Below, in pieces: positions 40,307 to 48,297 of a DNA stretch of 64,000 nt. The stretch covers positions 248,001 to 312,000 of the forward strand of contig CAVSMB010000029.1 of NCBI GenBank assembly GCA_963728925.1. Direction: 5' to 3'. Position 1 is the first letter of the stretch, and each line of letters starts with the position of its first letter. This DNA is from JBBPZA01 sp963728925 (lineage in GTDB: Bacteria > Actinomycetota > Thermoleophilia > Solirubrobacterales > Solirubrobacteraceae). The translations under genes were made by a program, and so were the position numbers. The notes under the pieces are model-generated. The model did no database searches, was not told the DNA's origin, and was given only the letters and a program-made list of their open reading frames with translations.

Positions 40307-42145
40307 ATGCCCGGCGAGACCCTTCGCGTCGTGCTCGGTGCCGCGGCCGGCACCGAGATCCAGCTCGACGACACCTTCACGCTCGGCCGCACCGAGAGCG
40401 GCGACGGCAGCCTCGGCGGCGACCCGGAGCTGTCGCGCCAGCACGCTCGAATCTCCCGCACCGGCGACGGTGCGCTGGAGATCACCGACCTCGGCTCGAC
40501 GAACGGGACGCACGTCAACGGCGTGCGGATCGTCAACCCGTACCGTTTGAGCGCCGGCGACACCATCCGCGTCGGCCAGACCACCCTCAATGTGCACGGC
40601 GAGCCGACCGGGCCGGCGGCCGAGCCCACCGTGATCGGCGCGGTGCCCCCCGGCGTCGCCGACCCGCCCCCTGAGGCGCCGCCACCAGCCCCGTCCTCCG
40701 AGGCACCGGCTCCGCCGCCTCCCTTCGCGGCGCCGGCCCCAGCGCCAGCGTCCCCCGGATTCGGAGAGTCCGCTCCGCCGCCCCCGCCGGCGTCCAGCGA
40801 GCAGGCCCCAGCGCCTCCTCCGCCGCTGGAGGAGGAGGCGCCGCCGCCCGAGGAGGCCGCCGCGCCGGTGGAGGAGGAGGCGCCGCCGCCCGAGGAGGCA
40901 GCCGCGCCGATGGAGGAGGCCGCGTCGCCGGTCCCGCCGCCGCCGTTCGACGCCGCCGCCGCGCCGCCGCCTCCCTCGCGTCTCGAGGAGGAGGCGCCGC
41001 CGCCGGAGGCCGCGCCGGCAGCCCCGCCGCCGTTTGGCGACGAGGCCCCGCTGCCGCCAGCTCTGACGCCCGAGGACGAGGCGCGCCCACCGGAGGCAGA
41101 CTCCGAGCCGGGGCGGCCGCCGCCACCTGGTCCGGGGCCCCAGATCGACGAGCGCGGACCGTTCGCCGCGCCGGCGGACGGGCCGGGGCCCGCGTCGCCG
41201 CACGGCGATCCACTGCTCGCCCCCCACGGACTGGCCTCCGGCGACCCGCTCGCCGGCTCTCCACCTCCGCAGCCGTCCAAGCAGCACGGCGACCCCTTCG
41301 CCGCCCAGTCCGCCTCGCCGCCGACCGGAGACGAGACGGCTCGATTCGATCAGCCGCCCTATAGGCCCCCGCCGCCGCCGGCTGTCGAGGCCGCCCCGTT
41401 CGATCAGCCGCCCGATAGGCTGCCGCCGCCGCCCCCGGGGGATGAGATTACTACGTTCGATCGCCCGCCGCCGCCTCCTCCGCCGGGCGGAGAGGCGGCC
41501 CGCTTCGATCCGCCTCCGGGCACCCAGGCCTACCCGCCGGCTCCGCCCGTGGAGCCGGGCGCCCAGGCCGGGAGGCCTGCGGTTGCAGGGGCCTACGGCC
41601 AGGGCGGACCGCCGGTCGCAGCGCCGCCCGTCGGCCCGCCGGTGCCCACGGCCGGCTCGGACGCGCCGTCGTACGCCCTCAAGCGCCCGATCGGACGGCA
41701 GATCCTCCTCTTCATCCTCTCCTTCGGGCTCTGGGGCTTCTACTGGTTCTACGACACCCGCAAGAAGCTCAACGCGGAGCTCGGCAAGCCCGACGACGCC
41801 GCCGTCAAGACCGCGTGCATGCTGATCCCGATCTACAACCTCGTCCTCATCTACCAGCTCTGGGAGGACCTCAACCAGCTGCGGACGAGGAGCTTCGGCC
41901 TCCCCGAGTACAACTCGGCCGTCCTGTTGATCGTTGCGGTCCTCGTGCCCTTCGGCGTCTTCTACAGCTACCCGAAGGTTGCGACCGAGCTGAACCAGTA
42001 CTGGGACGTCCGCACCCAGGGCCGCGCGACGGAAGCGCCGGTGACCAGCATCGAGAAGATCCTGGCGGGCATCGGCGCGGCAATCCTCGCTCTCTACGTC
42101 CTGGTGATCGTCATCGTGATCATCGCCGCAGCCGCCGGGAGCTGA
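40307..42145 (+). CDS. FHA domain / Pro-rich region / DUF4234 membrane protein
   Basis: The 612-residue protein has three parts. Residues 1-100 are an FHA phosphopeptide-binding domain (FTLGRTESGD, LSRQHARISRTGD, ITDLGSTNGTHVNG). Residues 100-450 are a disordered Pro/Ala/Glu region with DNA-level tandem repeats. The last 150 residues are a DUF4234 membrane domain (RPIGRQILLFILSFGLWGFYWFYDTRKKLN, two or three more helices). FHA domains read phospho-Thr made by Ser/Thr kinases; none is visible here. The architecture suggests a membrane tether that recruits phosphorylated proteins. The ATG at 40307 is preferred to a GTG at 40286 by the -10 spacing. Confidence 0.85.
   Translation: MPGETLRVVLGAAAGTEIQLDDTFTLGRTESGDGSLGGDPELSRQHARISRTGDGALEITDLGSTNGTHVNGVRIVNPYRLSAGDTIRVGQTTLNVHGEPTGPAAEPTVIGAVPPGVADPPPEAPPPAPSSEAPAPPPPFAAPAPAPASPGFGESAPPPPPASSEQAPAPPPPLEEEAPPPEEAAAPVEEEAPPPEEAAAPMEEAASPVPPPPFDAAAAPPPPSRLEEEAPPPEAAPAAPPPFGDEAPLPPALTPEDEARPPEADSEPGRPPPPGPGPQIDERGPFAAPADGPGPASPHGDPLLAPHGLASGDPLAGSPPPQPSKQHGDPFAAQSASPPTGDETARFDQPPYRPPPPPAVEAAPFDQPPDRLPPPPPGDEITTFDRPPPPPPPGGEAARFDPPPGTQAYPPAPPVEPGAQAGRPAVAGAYGQGGPPVAAPPVGPPVPTAGSDAPSYALKRPIGRQILLFILSFGLWGFYWFYDTRKKLNAELGKPDDAAVKTACMLIPIYNLVLIYQLWEDLNQLRTRSFGLPEYNSAVLLIVAVLVPFGVFYSYPKVATELNQYWDVRTQGRATEAPVTSIEKILAGIGAAILALYVLVIVIVIIAAAAGS
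40828..40911. repeat. 42-bp tandem repeat in the Pro-rich region
   Basis: Two nearly identical 42-bp units (40828-40869, 40870-40911) and a partial third encode EEEAPPPEEAAAPV/M. More degenerate Pro-rich repeats (FDQPPxxxPPPPP) follow near 41340-41520. The period keeps the frame. Confidence 0.8.
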
Positions 42146-42158
42146 GCCGGCGTCCCCG

Positions 42159-43468
42159 ACGTGGTCGAACTGGGCCGGTGACGCGAGCTGCTCGCCTGCG
42201 ACGGTGGAGCGGGCGGGAAGCGTGGGAGAGGTCGTCGACGCGCTGGCGCGCGCCGACGACGCCGGGCACGTCGTGCGGGTCGCCGCCGCGGGGCACTCCT
42301 TCGGCGACCTCGTGGCGACTGACGGCACGCTGCCGCGCTTGGACGGGCTCGACCGGATCCTGGGCGTGGACCGCGAGGCGGGGCTCGTCCGTGTCGAGGC
42401 GGGCATCACCCTCGGCGCGCTGAGCGCGCACGTCGACGGGCTCGGCCTGGCCCTCGAGAACCTCGGCGACATCGACGCCCAGACGGTGGCCGGCGCGGCC
42501 GCCACCGCCACGCACGGGACCGGGGCTCGGCTGCGCAACCTCTCCTCCCAGATCGCCGGCGTCGAGCTGGTTCTGGCCGACGGAACGCTCGTCGCGATCG
42601 GCGAGGACGATACAGAGGCGCTGCGGGCTGCGCGCGTCTCGCTCGGCGCCCTGGGCGTGGCCACGGCGCTGACCCTGCGGTCGTCCCGGCCTTCACCCTC
42701 CGCGGCGTCGACGCGCCCATGCCGCTCGACGACGTGTTGGCGCGCCTCGACGAGCTCTTCACCGCGAGCGAGCACTTCGAGTTCTTCTGCTTCCCCTACA
42801 GCGACGTGGCGCTCACCCGCACCAACACGCGAACGGACGAGCCGCCCGACCCACCCTCGGCGCCGCGGCGCTGGCTCGAGGACGTGCTCTTCACCAACCA
42901 CCTGTTCGAGCTCTTCTGTCGCGCCGGCCGCCGCACGCCCTCGCTCGTCCCCGCCATCAACCGGCTCATCTCGCGCCTGCCGCGGGGGCGCACCCGCGTC
43001 GACGCCAGCCACCGGGTGTTCGCCAGCCCGCGGCTGGTGCGCTTCGTCGAGATGGAGTACGCGCTCCCGCGCGCCGCCACGGTGGAGGCGGTCCGCCGTG
43101 TGCGCGCGCTCGTGGAGGATCGACGGCTCGCCGTCGGCTTCCCCATCGAGGTCCGCTTCGTCGCCTCCGACGACGCCTTCCTCAGCCCGGCCGGCGGCCG
43201 TGACACCGGCTACGTCGCCGTCCACGTCTACGAGGGAATGCCCTACGAGCCCTACTTCCGCGCGGTCGAGGCGGTGATGGACGAGCTCGGCGGGCGGCCC
43301 CACTGGGGAAAGCGCCACTTCCAGACGGCCGCAACGCTGGCGCCACGCTACCCCGGGTGGGAGCGCTTCCAGGCGGCGCGGGCGCGCCTGGACCCCAAGG
43401 GCCGCTTCGCAAACGCCCACCTCGCGCGGGTCCTCGGGCCGGTCGGATCGCCGGTCCCCGCGCGCTGA
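42159..43468 (+). pseudogene. Broken D-arabinono-1,4-lactone oxidase-like gene
   Basis: The family N-terminus TWSNWAGDASCSPATVERAGS is present but has no start codon in frame; the first is a GTG at 42204, inside the FAD-binding domain. The frame then runs through AAAGHSFGDLVATDG and the FAD motif TVAGAAATATHGTG to about 42680, where CGGTCG (one G short) shifts the frame. The rest continues as VVPAFTLRGVDAPMPLDDVLARL to AHLARVLGP at 43468, including the C-terminal HWGKRHF block that holds the ALO-type motif. Two lesions make an active enzyme unlikely unless the shift is a sequencing error. Confidence 0.75.
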
Positions 43469-43494
43469 GCCGGCGGCGCGGCCGCGCCGCCGGC
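43469..43494. terminator. Perfect 26-bp GC palindrome between convergent genes
   Basis: Two 13-nt arms beginning GCCGGCGGCGCGG form a gapless palindrome directly after the stop of the oxidase-like gene and 23 bp before the stop of the racemase-like gene. No T tract follows. It probably terminates transcription from both sides. Confidence 0.55.
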
Positions 43495-43517
43495 CCCCGC
43501 GCTGGGGCCGACGGCCG

Positions 43518-44702
43518 CTACAGGAAAGTCATCCCCTCGCCGCGGTAGGTCGGCAGCTCGTCGACGACGCGGTCGCCGGACAGCACGTACAGCCGGTCGA
43601 AGCGCTCGCACAGCTCGCCCGCCTTGGCGTGGCGCATCCACACGCGATCGCCGCCCGCGAGGCGCGCGGCCGCCTCGCCCAGCACCGGCGTCTGCACCTC
43701 GCCGGCGCCCTCGGAGCGGTCCAGGCGCAGGCCTGCGGGGAGGAACGGGGCGGGCAGCTTGTCGCGGCCGCCAGCACCCGAGGCGGGATACCCGCCGCCC
43801 AGGGCGGTCGCGACGCCTGGGCCGGGCCGCCGCACGACCGGGAGCGCGAAGAGCGCCGCGGGGCGCGGCGTGAAGCGGCGGTAGGCGTCGAACAGCGTCG
43901 GCCCGTAGAGCCCCGAGCCGGCGGCGACCTCGGTGACCGCGGGCTCGGCGGCGGTGGCCTCGATGCTGCCCGTGCCGCCGCCGTTGACGAAGCGCAGCGG
44001 GCCCTGGGCCGACACGGCCTGCACCACCGCCGCGCGCCGCGTCGCGAGCTCCCGCGCGGAGGCGCGCTGCAGCGCGCGGACGGCGAGGCCCATGACCGGC
44101 CGTCCGGGGGGCCGGTCCCCGACCCCCGCGATCTGGGCCTCGTAGGTCATGAGCCCGTCGAGCGCAACCCGCCGGCGGGCGCGGACCTCGCGGGCCAGCG
44201 CCGCCGCCTGGGCGGGCGTGCGGAGGGGCGAGCGCTTGGCCCCGACCTTGATGCGCCCGCCCAGCGCCCACCAGCTCGCGTCGACGTCGATCGCGACCCG
44301 CACCGGGCCGCGAGCGTCGCCGGTCGCCGCCTCGATCAGGTCCAGGTGGGCGACCGAGTCGACCATGACCGTGACCCGCGCGTCGTGCGGGCCCTCCGCG
44401 AGCCGGCGCAGGGCCGTGCGGTCGGCGGTGGGGTAGGCGACGACGAGGTCCTCGAAGCCGTGGTCGGCCAGCCACAGCGCCTCGGGGAGGGTGAACGCGA
44501 GCACGCCCCGGAAGCCGCCGTGGCCGGCGAGCAGGCGCTCGGTGAGCGGGCGGCAGCGGATCGACTTGGAGGCGAGGCGGATCGGGGTGCCCGCGGCTCG
44601 CCGTTCCATGTCGGCTGCGTTGGCCTCCAGCGCGTCGAGGTCGAGGAGGGCGAAGGGCGCCTCGAGCGCCGCGGTCGCGCGCTCGAGGCGCTCCAGGTCC
44701 AT
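43518..44702 (-). CDS. PLP-dependent amino acid deaminase/aldolase (alanine-racemase N-terminal fold)
   Basis: The 394-residue protein has the PLP-binding Lys in TPIRLASKSIRCRPL (near residue 46) at the start of an alanine-racemase-type barrel. It carries VRVAIDVDASWWALGGRIKVG and RFVNGGGTGSIE, and the D-threonine-aldolase-like C-terminal domain ends at GEGMTFL. Homologues are annotated amino acid deaminase/aldolase. Actinobacterial members often neighbour a lactone-oxidase-type flavoprotein, as with the broken gene here. Only 14 bp separate its ATG from the divergent lipoprotein gene. Confidence 0.8.
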   Translation of the reverse strand: MDLERLERATAALEAPFALLDLDALEANAADMERRAAGTPIRLASKSIRCRPLTERLLAGHGGFRGVLAFTLPEALWLADHGFEDLVVAYPTADRTALRRLAEGPHDARVTVMVDSVAHLDLIEAATGDARGPVRVAIDVDASWWALGGRIKVGAKRSPLRTPAQAAALAREVRARRRVALDGLMTYEAQIAGVGDRPPGRPVMGLAVRALQRASARELATRRAAVVQAVSAQGPLRFVNGGGTGSIEATAAEPAVTEVAAGSGLYGPTLFDAYRRFTPRPAALFALPVVRRPGPGVATALGGGYPASGAGGRDKLPAPFLPAGLRLDRSEGAGEVQTPVLGEAAARLAGGDRVWMRHAKAGELCERFDRLYVLSGDRVVDELPTYRGEGMTFL

Positions 44703-44716
44703 GCGATCATCCTTCC

Positions 44717-45313
44717 ATGGCCATCGGGCGCCCGCTCGCCGCGCTCGCCGCCGTCGTGGCGATGGCCGCCGCGGGGTGCGGCGGGGGAGGGGGCAGCGGC
44801 GATCCGGCGCGGGGCGGCTCCTCCGGCGGGGCGCAGAGTGGAGGGGCGGCGAACGGCGCCGGCGGCGGCTCCGGGAAGGGTGGCGCGTCGCTTCGTCCCG
44901 CCGATCCGGCGGTGACCAAGGTCATCCGTCACTGGTCGGACGCCCTGCGGCGCGGCGACGTCAAGCGCGCGACCGACGACTTCGCCATCCCGAGCCTCGT
45001 CGAGAACAACAGCCCGCCGATGCGCCTGCGCGCCCGCGCCGACGCCCGCGCCTTCAACGAGTCGCTGCCCTGCGGCGCGAGTCTCGAGCGCACCTACCGG
45101 ATGGGCCGCTACACCGCTGCGGTCTTCCGGCTCACCGACCGCCCGGGAGGCGCTTGCGGGACGGGCATCGGCGGCCAGGCGGCCACGGCGTTCGTCATCC
45201 GGAGGGGCAGGATCGTCGAGTGGCGGCGCCTGCCCGACCCCGTCGGGCCGACCGACGTTCCCGGCCCCGTCGTTCCGGTCCGGCCGCCGACGGTGACAGG
45301 GCCCGAAGCCTAG
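44717..45313 (+). CDS. Lipoprotein of unknown function
   Basis: The 198-residue protein has a lipoprotein signal MAIGRPLAALAAVVAMAAAGC with lipobox AAAGC, then a Gly/Ser-rich spacer to about residue 60. A compact domain follows (VTKVIRHWSDALRRGDVKRATDDFAIPSLVENN, GRYTAAVFRLTDRPGG, TAFVIRRGRIVEWRRLPD) that resembles an NTF2/SnoaL-like fold. It has two Cys that could form a disulfide. There is no known function. It is divergent from the PLP enzyme with almost no promoter space. Confidence 0.7.
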   Translation: MAIGRPLAALAAVVAMAAAGCGGGGGSGDPARGGSSGGAQSGGAANGAGGGSGKGGASLRPADPAVTKVIRHWSDALRRGDVKRATDDFAIPSLVENNSPPMRLRARADARAFNESLPCGASLERTYRMGRYTAAVFRLTDRPGGACGTGIGGQAATAFVIRRGRIVEWRRLPDPVGPTDVPGPVVPVRPPTVTGPEA

Positions 45314-45337
45314 GCGCGCCCCGGAGCCTGCGCCCGC

Positions 45338-45553
45338 TCAGCGGTAGGGATCGCCGGGCCCGCCGCCGGGACCCGCCCGGCGGTTGCTCGTGCTGGCGAC
45401 CATCCAGGCGATCGACAGTACGAGGCCGATGATCCCGACGACCATCAGGATCAACCCGACGGTCTGGACGTCGATGCCCGAGACCGACGCGGTCACGGCG
45501 TAGCGCAGGATGGCGCCGACCGCGAGCAGGAAGAGGGAGGCGCCGATGCTCAT
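45338..45553 (-). CDS. DUF6458-like small membrane protein
   Basis: The 71-residue protein starts at the ATG at 45553 (TATGCT lies 10 nt upstream). Two transmembrane helices read SIGASLFLLAVGAILRYAVT and VQTVGLILMVVGIIGLVLSIAWMV, with a short tail of Arg, Gly and Pro. The GAILRYAV turn and VGxILMVVGxxGLxLS helix match the small actinobacterial family DUF6458 as I remember it. Function unknown. Confidence 0.75.
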   Translation of the reverse strand: MSIGASLFLLAVGAILRYAVTASVSGIDVQTVGLILMVVGIIGLVLSIAWMVASTSNRRAGPGGGPGDPYR

Positions 45554-45670
45554 GGCGCCGGGGAGCATACCCGGCGCGACGGCGCAGGGCGGCGATCGAG
45601 CGCGGCGCGATCGCGGTCGGCGGCCGGGCCAACGCGGCCCCGTCGCGCTCGGCGGCGAGGACGCCGCAGC

Positions 45671-45676
45671 TAGCAT
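45671..45676 (+). promoter_or_regulatory. -10 element TAGCAT upstream of the mini acyl-CoA dehydrogenase
   Basis: TAGCAT is followed by 8 nt (CCATCGCC) and the GTG at 45685; it is the arrangement of a leaderless gene. Confidence 0.45.
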
Positions 45677-45684
45677 CCATCGCC

Positions 45685-45912
45685 GTGCAGGCCGTCGACG
45701 ACGTCTACACCATCCCCCAGGAGCACCTGGACCTCCGCGACACGATCCGCGCGATCGTCCAGGACAAGGTCACCCCGCGCGCGGCCGAGATCGACGAGAC
45801 CAGCGAGTACCCGTGGGACCTGCGCCGGCTGTTCGACGCGAAGATCACGCAGATCTACGAGGGCACCAACGAGATCCAGCGCGTGGTCATCGCCCGCGCG
45901 ATGTCGCGCTGA
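45685..45912 (+). pseudogene. Acyl-CoA dehydrogenase gene reduced to its two ends
   Basis: The 75-codon frame begins like an acyl-CoA dehydrogenase (YTIPQEHLDLRDTIRAIVQDKVTPRAAEIDETSEYPWDLRRLF). It then passes directly to the C-terminal signature DAKITQIYEGTNEIQRVVIARAM. In the family these blocks are separated by roughly 300 residues containing the FAD and substrate sites and the catalytic Glu. The join is in frame, and promoter, start and stop are intact, so a 75-residue product could be made. It cannot be a dehydrogenase. The gene is a clean internal deletion. Confidence 0.8.
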
Positions 45913-45928
45913 TCGCGGGCGAGAGCCT

Positions 45929-46594
45929 GTGGCTGCCCGCCCGCCGACTGTCCGCCGCGTCCTCGTTGCCGCCGCGGTCTCGCTGCTGCTCGGCCTGGCC
46001 GTCGTCACCCTGGCCTGGGGCTACAGCGACAGCTGGCTCGTCGGCGTGCTGCAGCGCGTCGCCCTGATCGCCGCGGGCGCGGTCGTCCTGTTCGGCGGCA
46101 CGGCCTGGGTCCTGCTCCACATGGCCGACTGGCGCTCGCCGGAGAGCGAGGCGGAGTTCGAGGCGGTCGTGGAGCGCTCGGAGCGGCTCGCGCGCGAGGG
46201 CGGGGAGGACGACGCGCTCGGCGACGAGGAGGACGACGAGGACGACGAGCTCTTCGGCTGGAACGGCCTGGACCCGCGCGACCCCGACGACTTCGAGCGG
46301 CTCGTCCGGCTGGCCCTCGACGACCTGCCCGTCGACTTCCACCGCGCGCTGGAGACCGTTCCTGTCGTCGTCTCCGACAAGGGCCGCCGGCGCCGCGCCT
46401 ACGGGCTCTACGAAGGCGACACCGTCGCCCGCGACGACTACCCCGACCGCATCGTGATCTTCCGCGACACGCTCGTGCGCGACTTTGGCCACGACGCCGA
46501 GCTGCTGCGCGCGCAGGTCACCCGCACCGTGCGCCACGAACTGGCCCATCACCTCGGCTGGAACGAGGACGGCGTCCGGGGCCTCGGGCTGTGA
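45929..46594 (+). CDS. Membrane-anchored minimal zinc metallopeptidase
   Basis: The 221-residue protein has two transmembrane helices (VLVAAAVSLLLGLAVVTLAW and VALIAAGAVVLFGGTAWVLL), a very acidic linker (EDDEDDE) and a C-terminal domain of the Zincin_1 (DUF1025) type. That domain reads FERLVRLALDDLPVDFHRALETVPVVV, YGLYEG, PDRIVIFRDTL and the zinc site VRHELAHHLGWNEDG (HExxH). Minimal zincins of this family normally lack membrane helices, so this is an N-terminal extension. The substrate is unknown. Confidence 0.82.
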   Translation: MAARPPTVRRVLVAAAVSLLLGLAVVTLAWGYSDSWLVGVLQRVALIAAGAVVLFGGTAWVLLHMADWRSPESEAEFEAVVERSERLAREGGEDDALGDEEDDEDDELFGWNGLDPRDPDDFERLVRLALDDLPVDFHRALETVPVVVSDKGRRRRAYGLYEGDTVARDDYPDRIVIFRDTLVRDFGHDAELLRAQVTRTVRHELAHHLGWNEDGVRGLGL

Positions 46595-47653
46595 GGGGCC
46601 GTCGCCCGCGCGGCGCGGCGGCGCGGCTCGCGCTCGTCGGACACGGTGTCCGGGGCGCTCGCGCTCTCGGGATGCGGCGGGAACTCCGGCGGGCGGGGCG
46701 ACGGCGACGACGGCGGTGCGAGCGCCACCCGGCGCGCGGATCGCGCGCTGCTCCTCGGCGACTCGCCGCGCGCGCTGGCCGCCGGCGCCGGCGGCGTCTT
46801 CGTGATCGACGACCGCGAGCGCTCGCTGCGCCGCTTCGCGGCCGATCCCCTGCGGCGCGCCGGCGGCCCCCTCGCCCTGCCCGGGACGCCCGTCGCGGTC
46901 ACCGTCGGCGCGGGGAGCGTGTGGGTCGCCACCCGCGCGCCGTCGCTGCTCGTGCGCGTCGACGCGCGGACGGGAGCGCTCACCGGGCGGACCGCGCTGC
47001 CCGGCGAGCCGGTCGCCGCCGACGTCGGCGACCGCCGCGTCTGGGTCGCGCTGCGCAACCCCGATGCGCTCGTGCGTATCGGCGCGCGCGGCGGACGGGT
47101 CGCCTCGGGCCCGCTGGCCCTCCCCGTCGAGCCAAGCCACGTCTCCGCGCGCGACGCCGCGCTGTGGGTCGGCAGCCGGCGATCCTCGCGCCTGCTGCGC
47201 CTGGACGAGCGGACCGGGCGCGTCCGCCGCAGCTTTCGCGCCCCGTCGGGGCTCAGCGGCCTCGCCGCCGGTGACGGCGGCAGCGCGTGGTTCGCCCAGG
47301 GCGACGCCTCAGGACCCTTCGGCTCCGCGCCGATCGAGGGCGACTACCTCGACCTGCGCCAGGACAGCGGACACGACGGGCGGAGCGACGTCGCGGTCGG
47401 GCCGCGCGGCTCGGTCTACGTCCTCAGTGCGCGGGACTCGCGCACCGGCGGCGTCAACGAGCCCTCGTCGGTCTACTACCGCGAGATCGTCCGCCTGAGC
47501 CCCGGGACCGGCGCCCAGCTCGGCAGCGCGGAGGTCAGCGACGACGCCCGCGGCCTCGCCGCCGGCGAGGGCGCCGCCTGGAGCCTCGCGCCGGCGACCG
47601 GCGACGTGCCGTCGGGCAGTTGGCGCCTCGTGCGCGCGGAGCCCCGCCCCTGA
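46591..47653 (+). CDS. Secreted or lipid-anchored beta-propeller protein, probable frameshift in its signal
   Basis: From the GTG at 46646 a 335-residue frame begins SGALALSGCGGNSGG, a lipobox with too short a signal. A GTG at 46591 overlaps the previous stop as GTGA and reads MRGRRPRGAAARLALVGHGV, a good n- and h-region, but in another frame. One base near 46640 would join the two into a normal lipoprotein signal. The mature part has six or more propeller blades (SVWVATRAPSLLVRVDARTGAL, RVWVALRNPDALVRIG, ALWVGSRRSSRLLRLDERTGRV). The role is unknown. Confidence 0.65.
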
Positions 47654-47663
47654 ACGGGGGCGA

Positions 47664-48215
47664 CTAGCCCCGCCCCTCGCCGGGCGCGTAGCCCTTGGGG
47701 CCGCTCAGCCCCGAGTGGACGCCGCTCGGCAGCCCCTGGGCGGCGGCGAGCTTGCGGAGCAGGGCGATCAGCTGCTTGCCGTCCCGCTCGCTCAACCCCT
47801 CGGTGAGGCGCCGCTCGTGCCTTGCGGCGATCTGCCGCCCCCGCTCGAGCACCTCGCGGCCGCCGGGGGTCAGGTGCAGGGCGCGGACGCGGCGGTCGCC
47901 GGGCTCCGGCCGGCGCTCGATCAGCCCGCGCTCCTCGAGCTCGTCGACGATCGCGACCATGCGGCTCGCCGGCACCTGGATCGCCTCGCCGATCGCGTGC
48001 TGCGATCGGCCCTCCACAGCGTCGACGACGTTGAGGACCCGGAACAGGGGAGGATGGATGCCGATCTCGCCGATCGCCTCCGCGAACTGCTGCGAGGCGT
48101 AGATCCCGACCTGCGACAGCAGGAACCCGAGGCTCGAGGGCGCCTTGTCGCCGGGGATCGGCTCGTTCGTCTTGCTCACGGCCCTCCCCGGTTGCGGCGC
48201 CGCTGCGAGCGACAT
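47664..48215 (-). CDS. MarR-family transcriptional regulator
   Basis: The 183-residue protein has helix 1 at SSLGFLLSQVGIYASQQFAEAIGEI. The winged HTH is HPPLFRVLNVVDAVEGRSQHAIGEAIQVPASRMVAIVDELEERGLIERRPEPGDRRVRALHLT, with the wing PGDRRVR. It is divergent from the MMPL efflux gene across a perfect palindrome, so it should repress the pump and itself, with release by a toxic or lipophilic ligand. The promoter TTTACA-N17-TAGAAT (48274-48246 on the - strand) overlaps the palindrome. Confidence 0.9.
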   Translation of the reverse strand: MSLAAAPQPGRAVSKTNEPIPGDKAPSSLGFLLSQVGIYASQQFAEAIGEIGIHPPLFRVLNVVDAVEGRSQHAIGEAIQVPASRMVAIVDELEERGLIERRPEPGDRRVRALHLTPGGREVLERGRQIAARHERRLTEGLSERDGKQLIALLRKLAAAQGLPSGVHSGLSGPKGYAPGEGRG

Positions 48216-48226
48216 GACGATGTACG

Positions 48227-48274
48227 TTGATTTCTGATAGAAATGATTCTATCCGCAATCTTCTTAAGTGTAAA
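48227..48274. promoter_or_regulatory. Divergent marR/mmpL promoters with palindromic operator
   Basis: The palindrome GATAGAA-ATGA-TTCTATC (48236-48253) lies in an AT-rich island. On the - strand TTTACA (48274-48269), 17 bp and TAGAAT (48251-48246) form a near-consensus housekeeping promoter for the MarR gene. On the + strand TTGATT (48227-48232), 17 bp and TATCCG (48250-48255) could drive the pump gene. The palindrome covers the - strand -10 and the + strand spacer. Confidence 0.65.
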
Positions 48275-48297
48275 CGATCCGTGATGAGGGGACTCCG

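Noticed and set aside
47657..47671. GGGGC-GACTA-GCCCC hairpin between the propeller and MarR genes as a terminator
   Set aside because: The stem is only 5 bp, has no T tract and lies over the MarR stop codon. It may be chance in GC-rich sequence.
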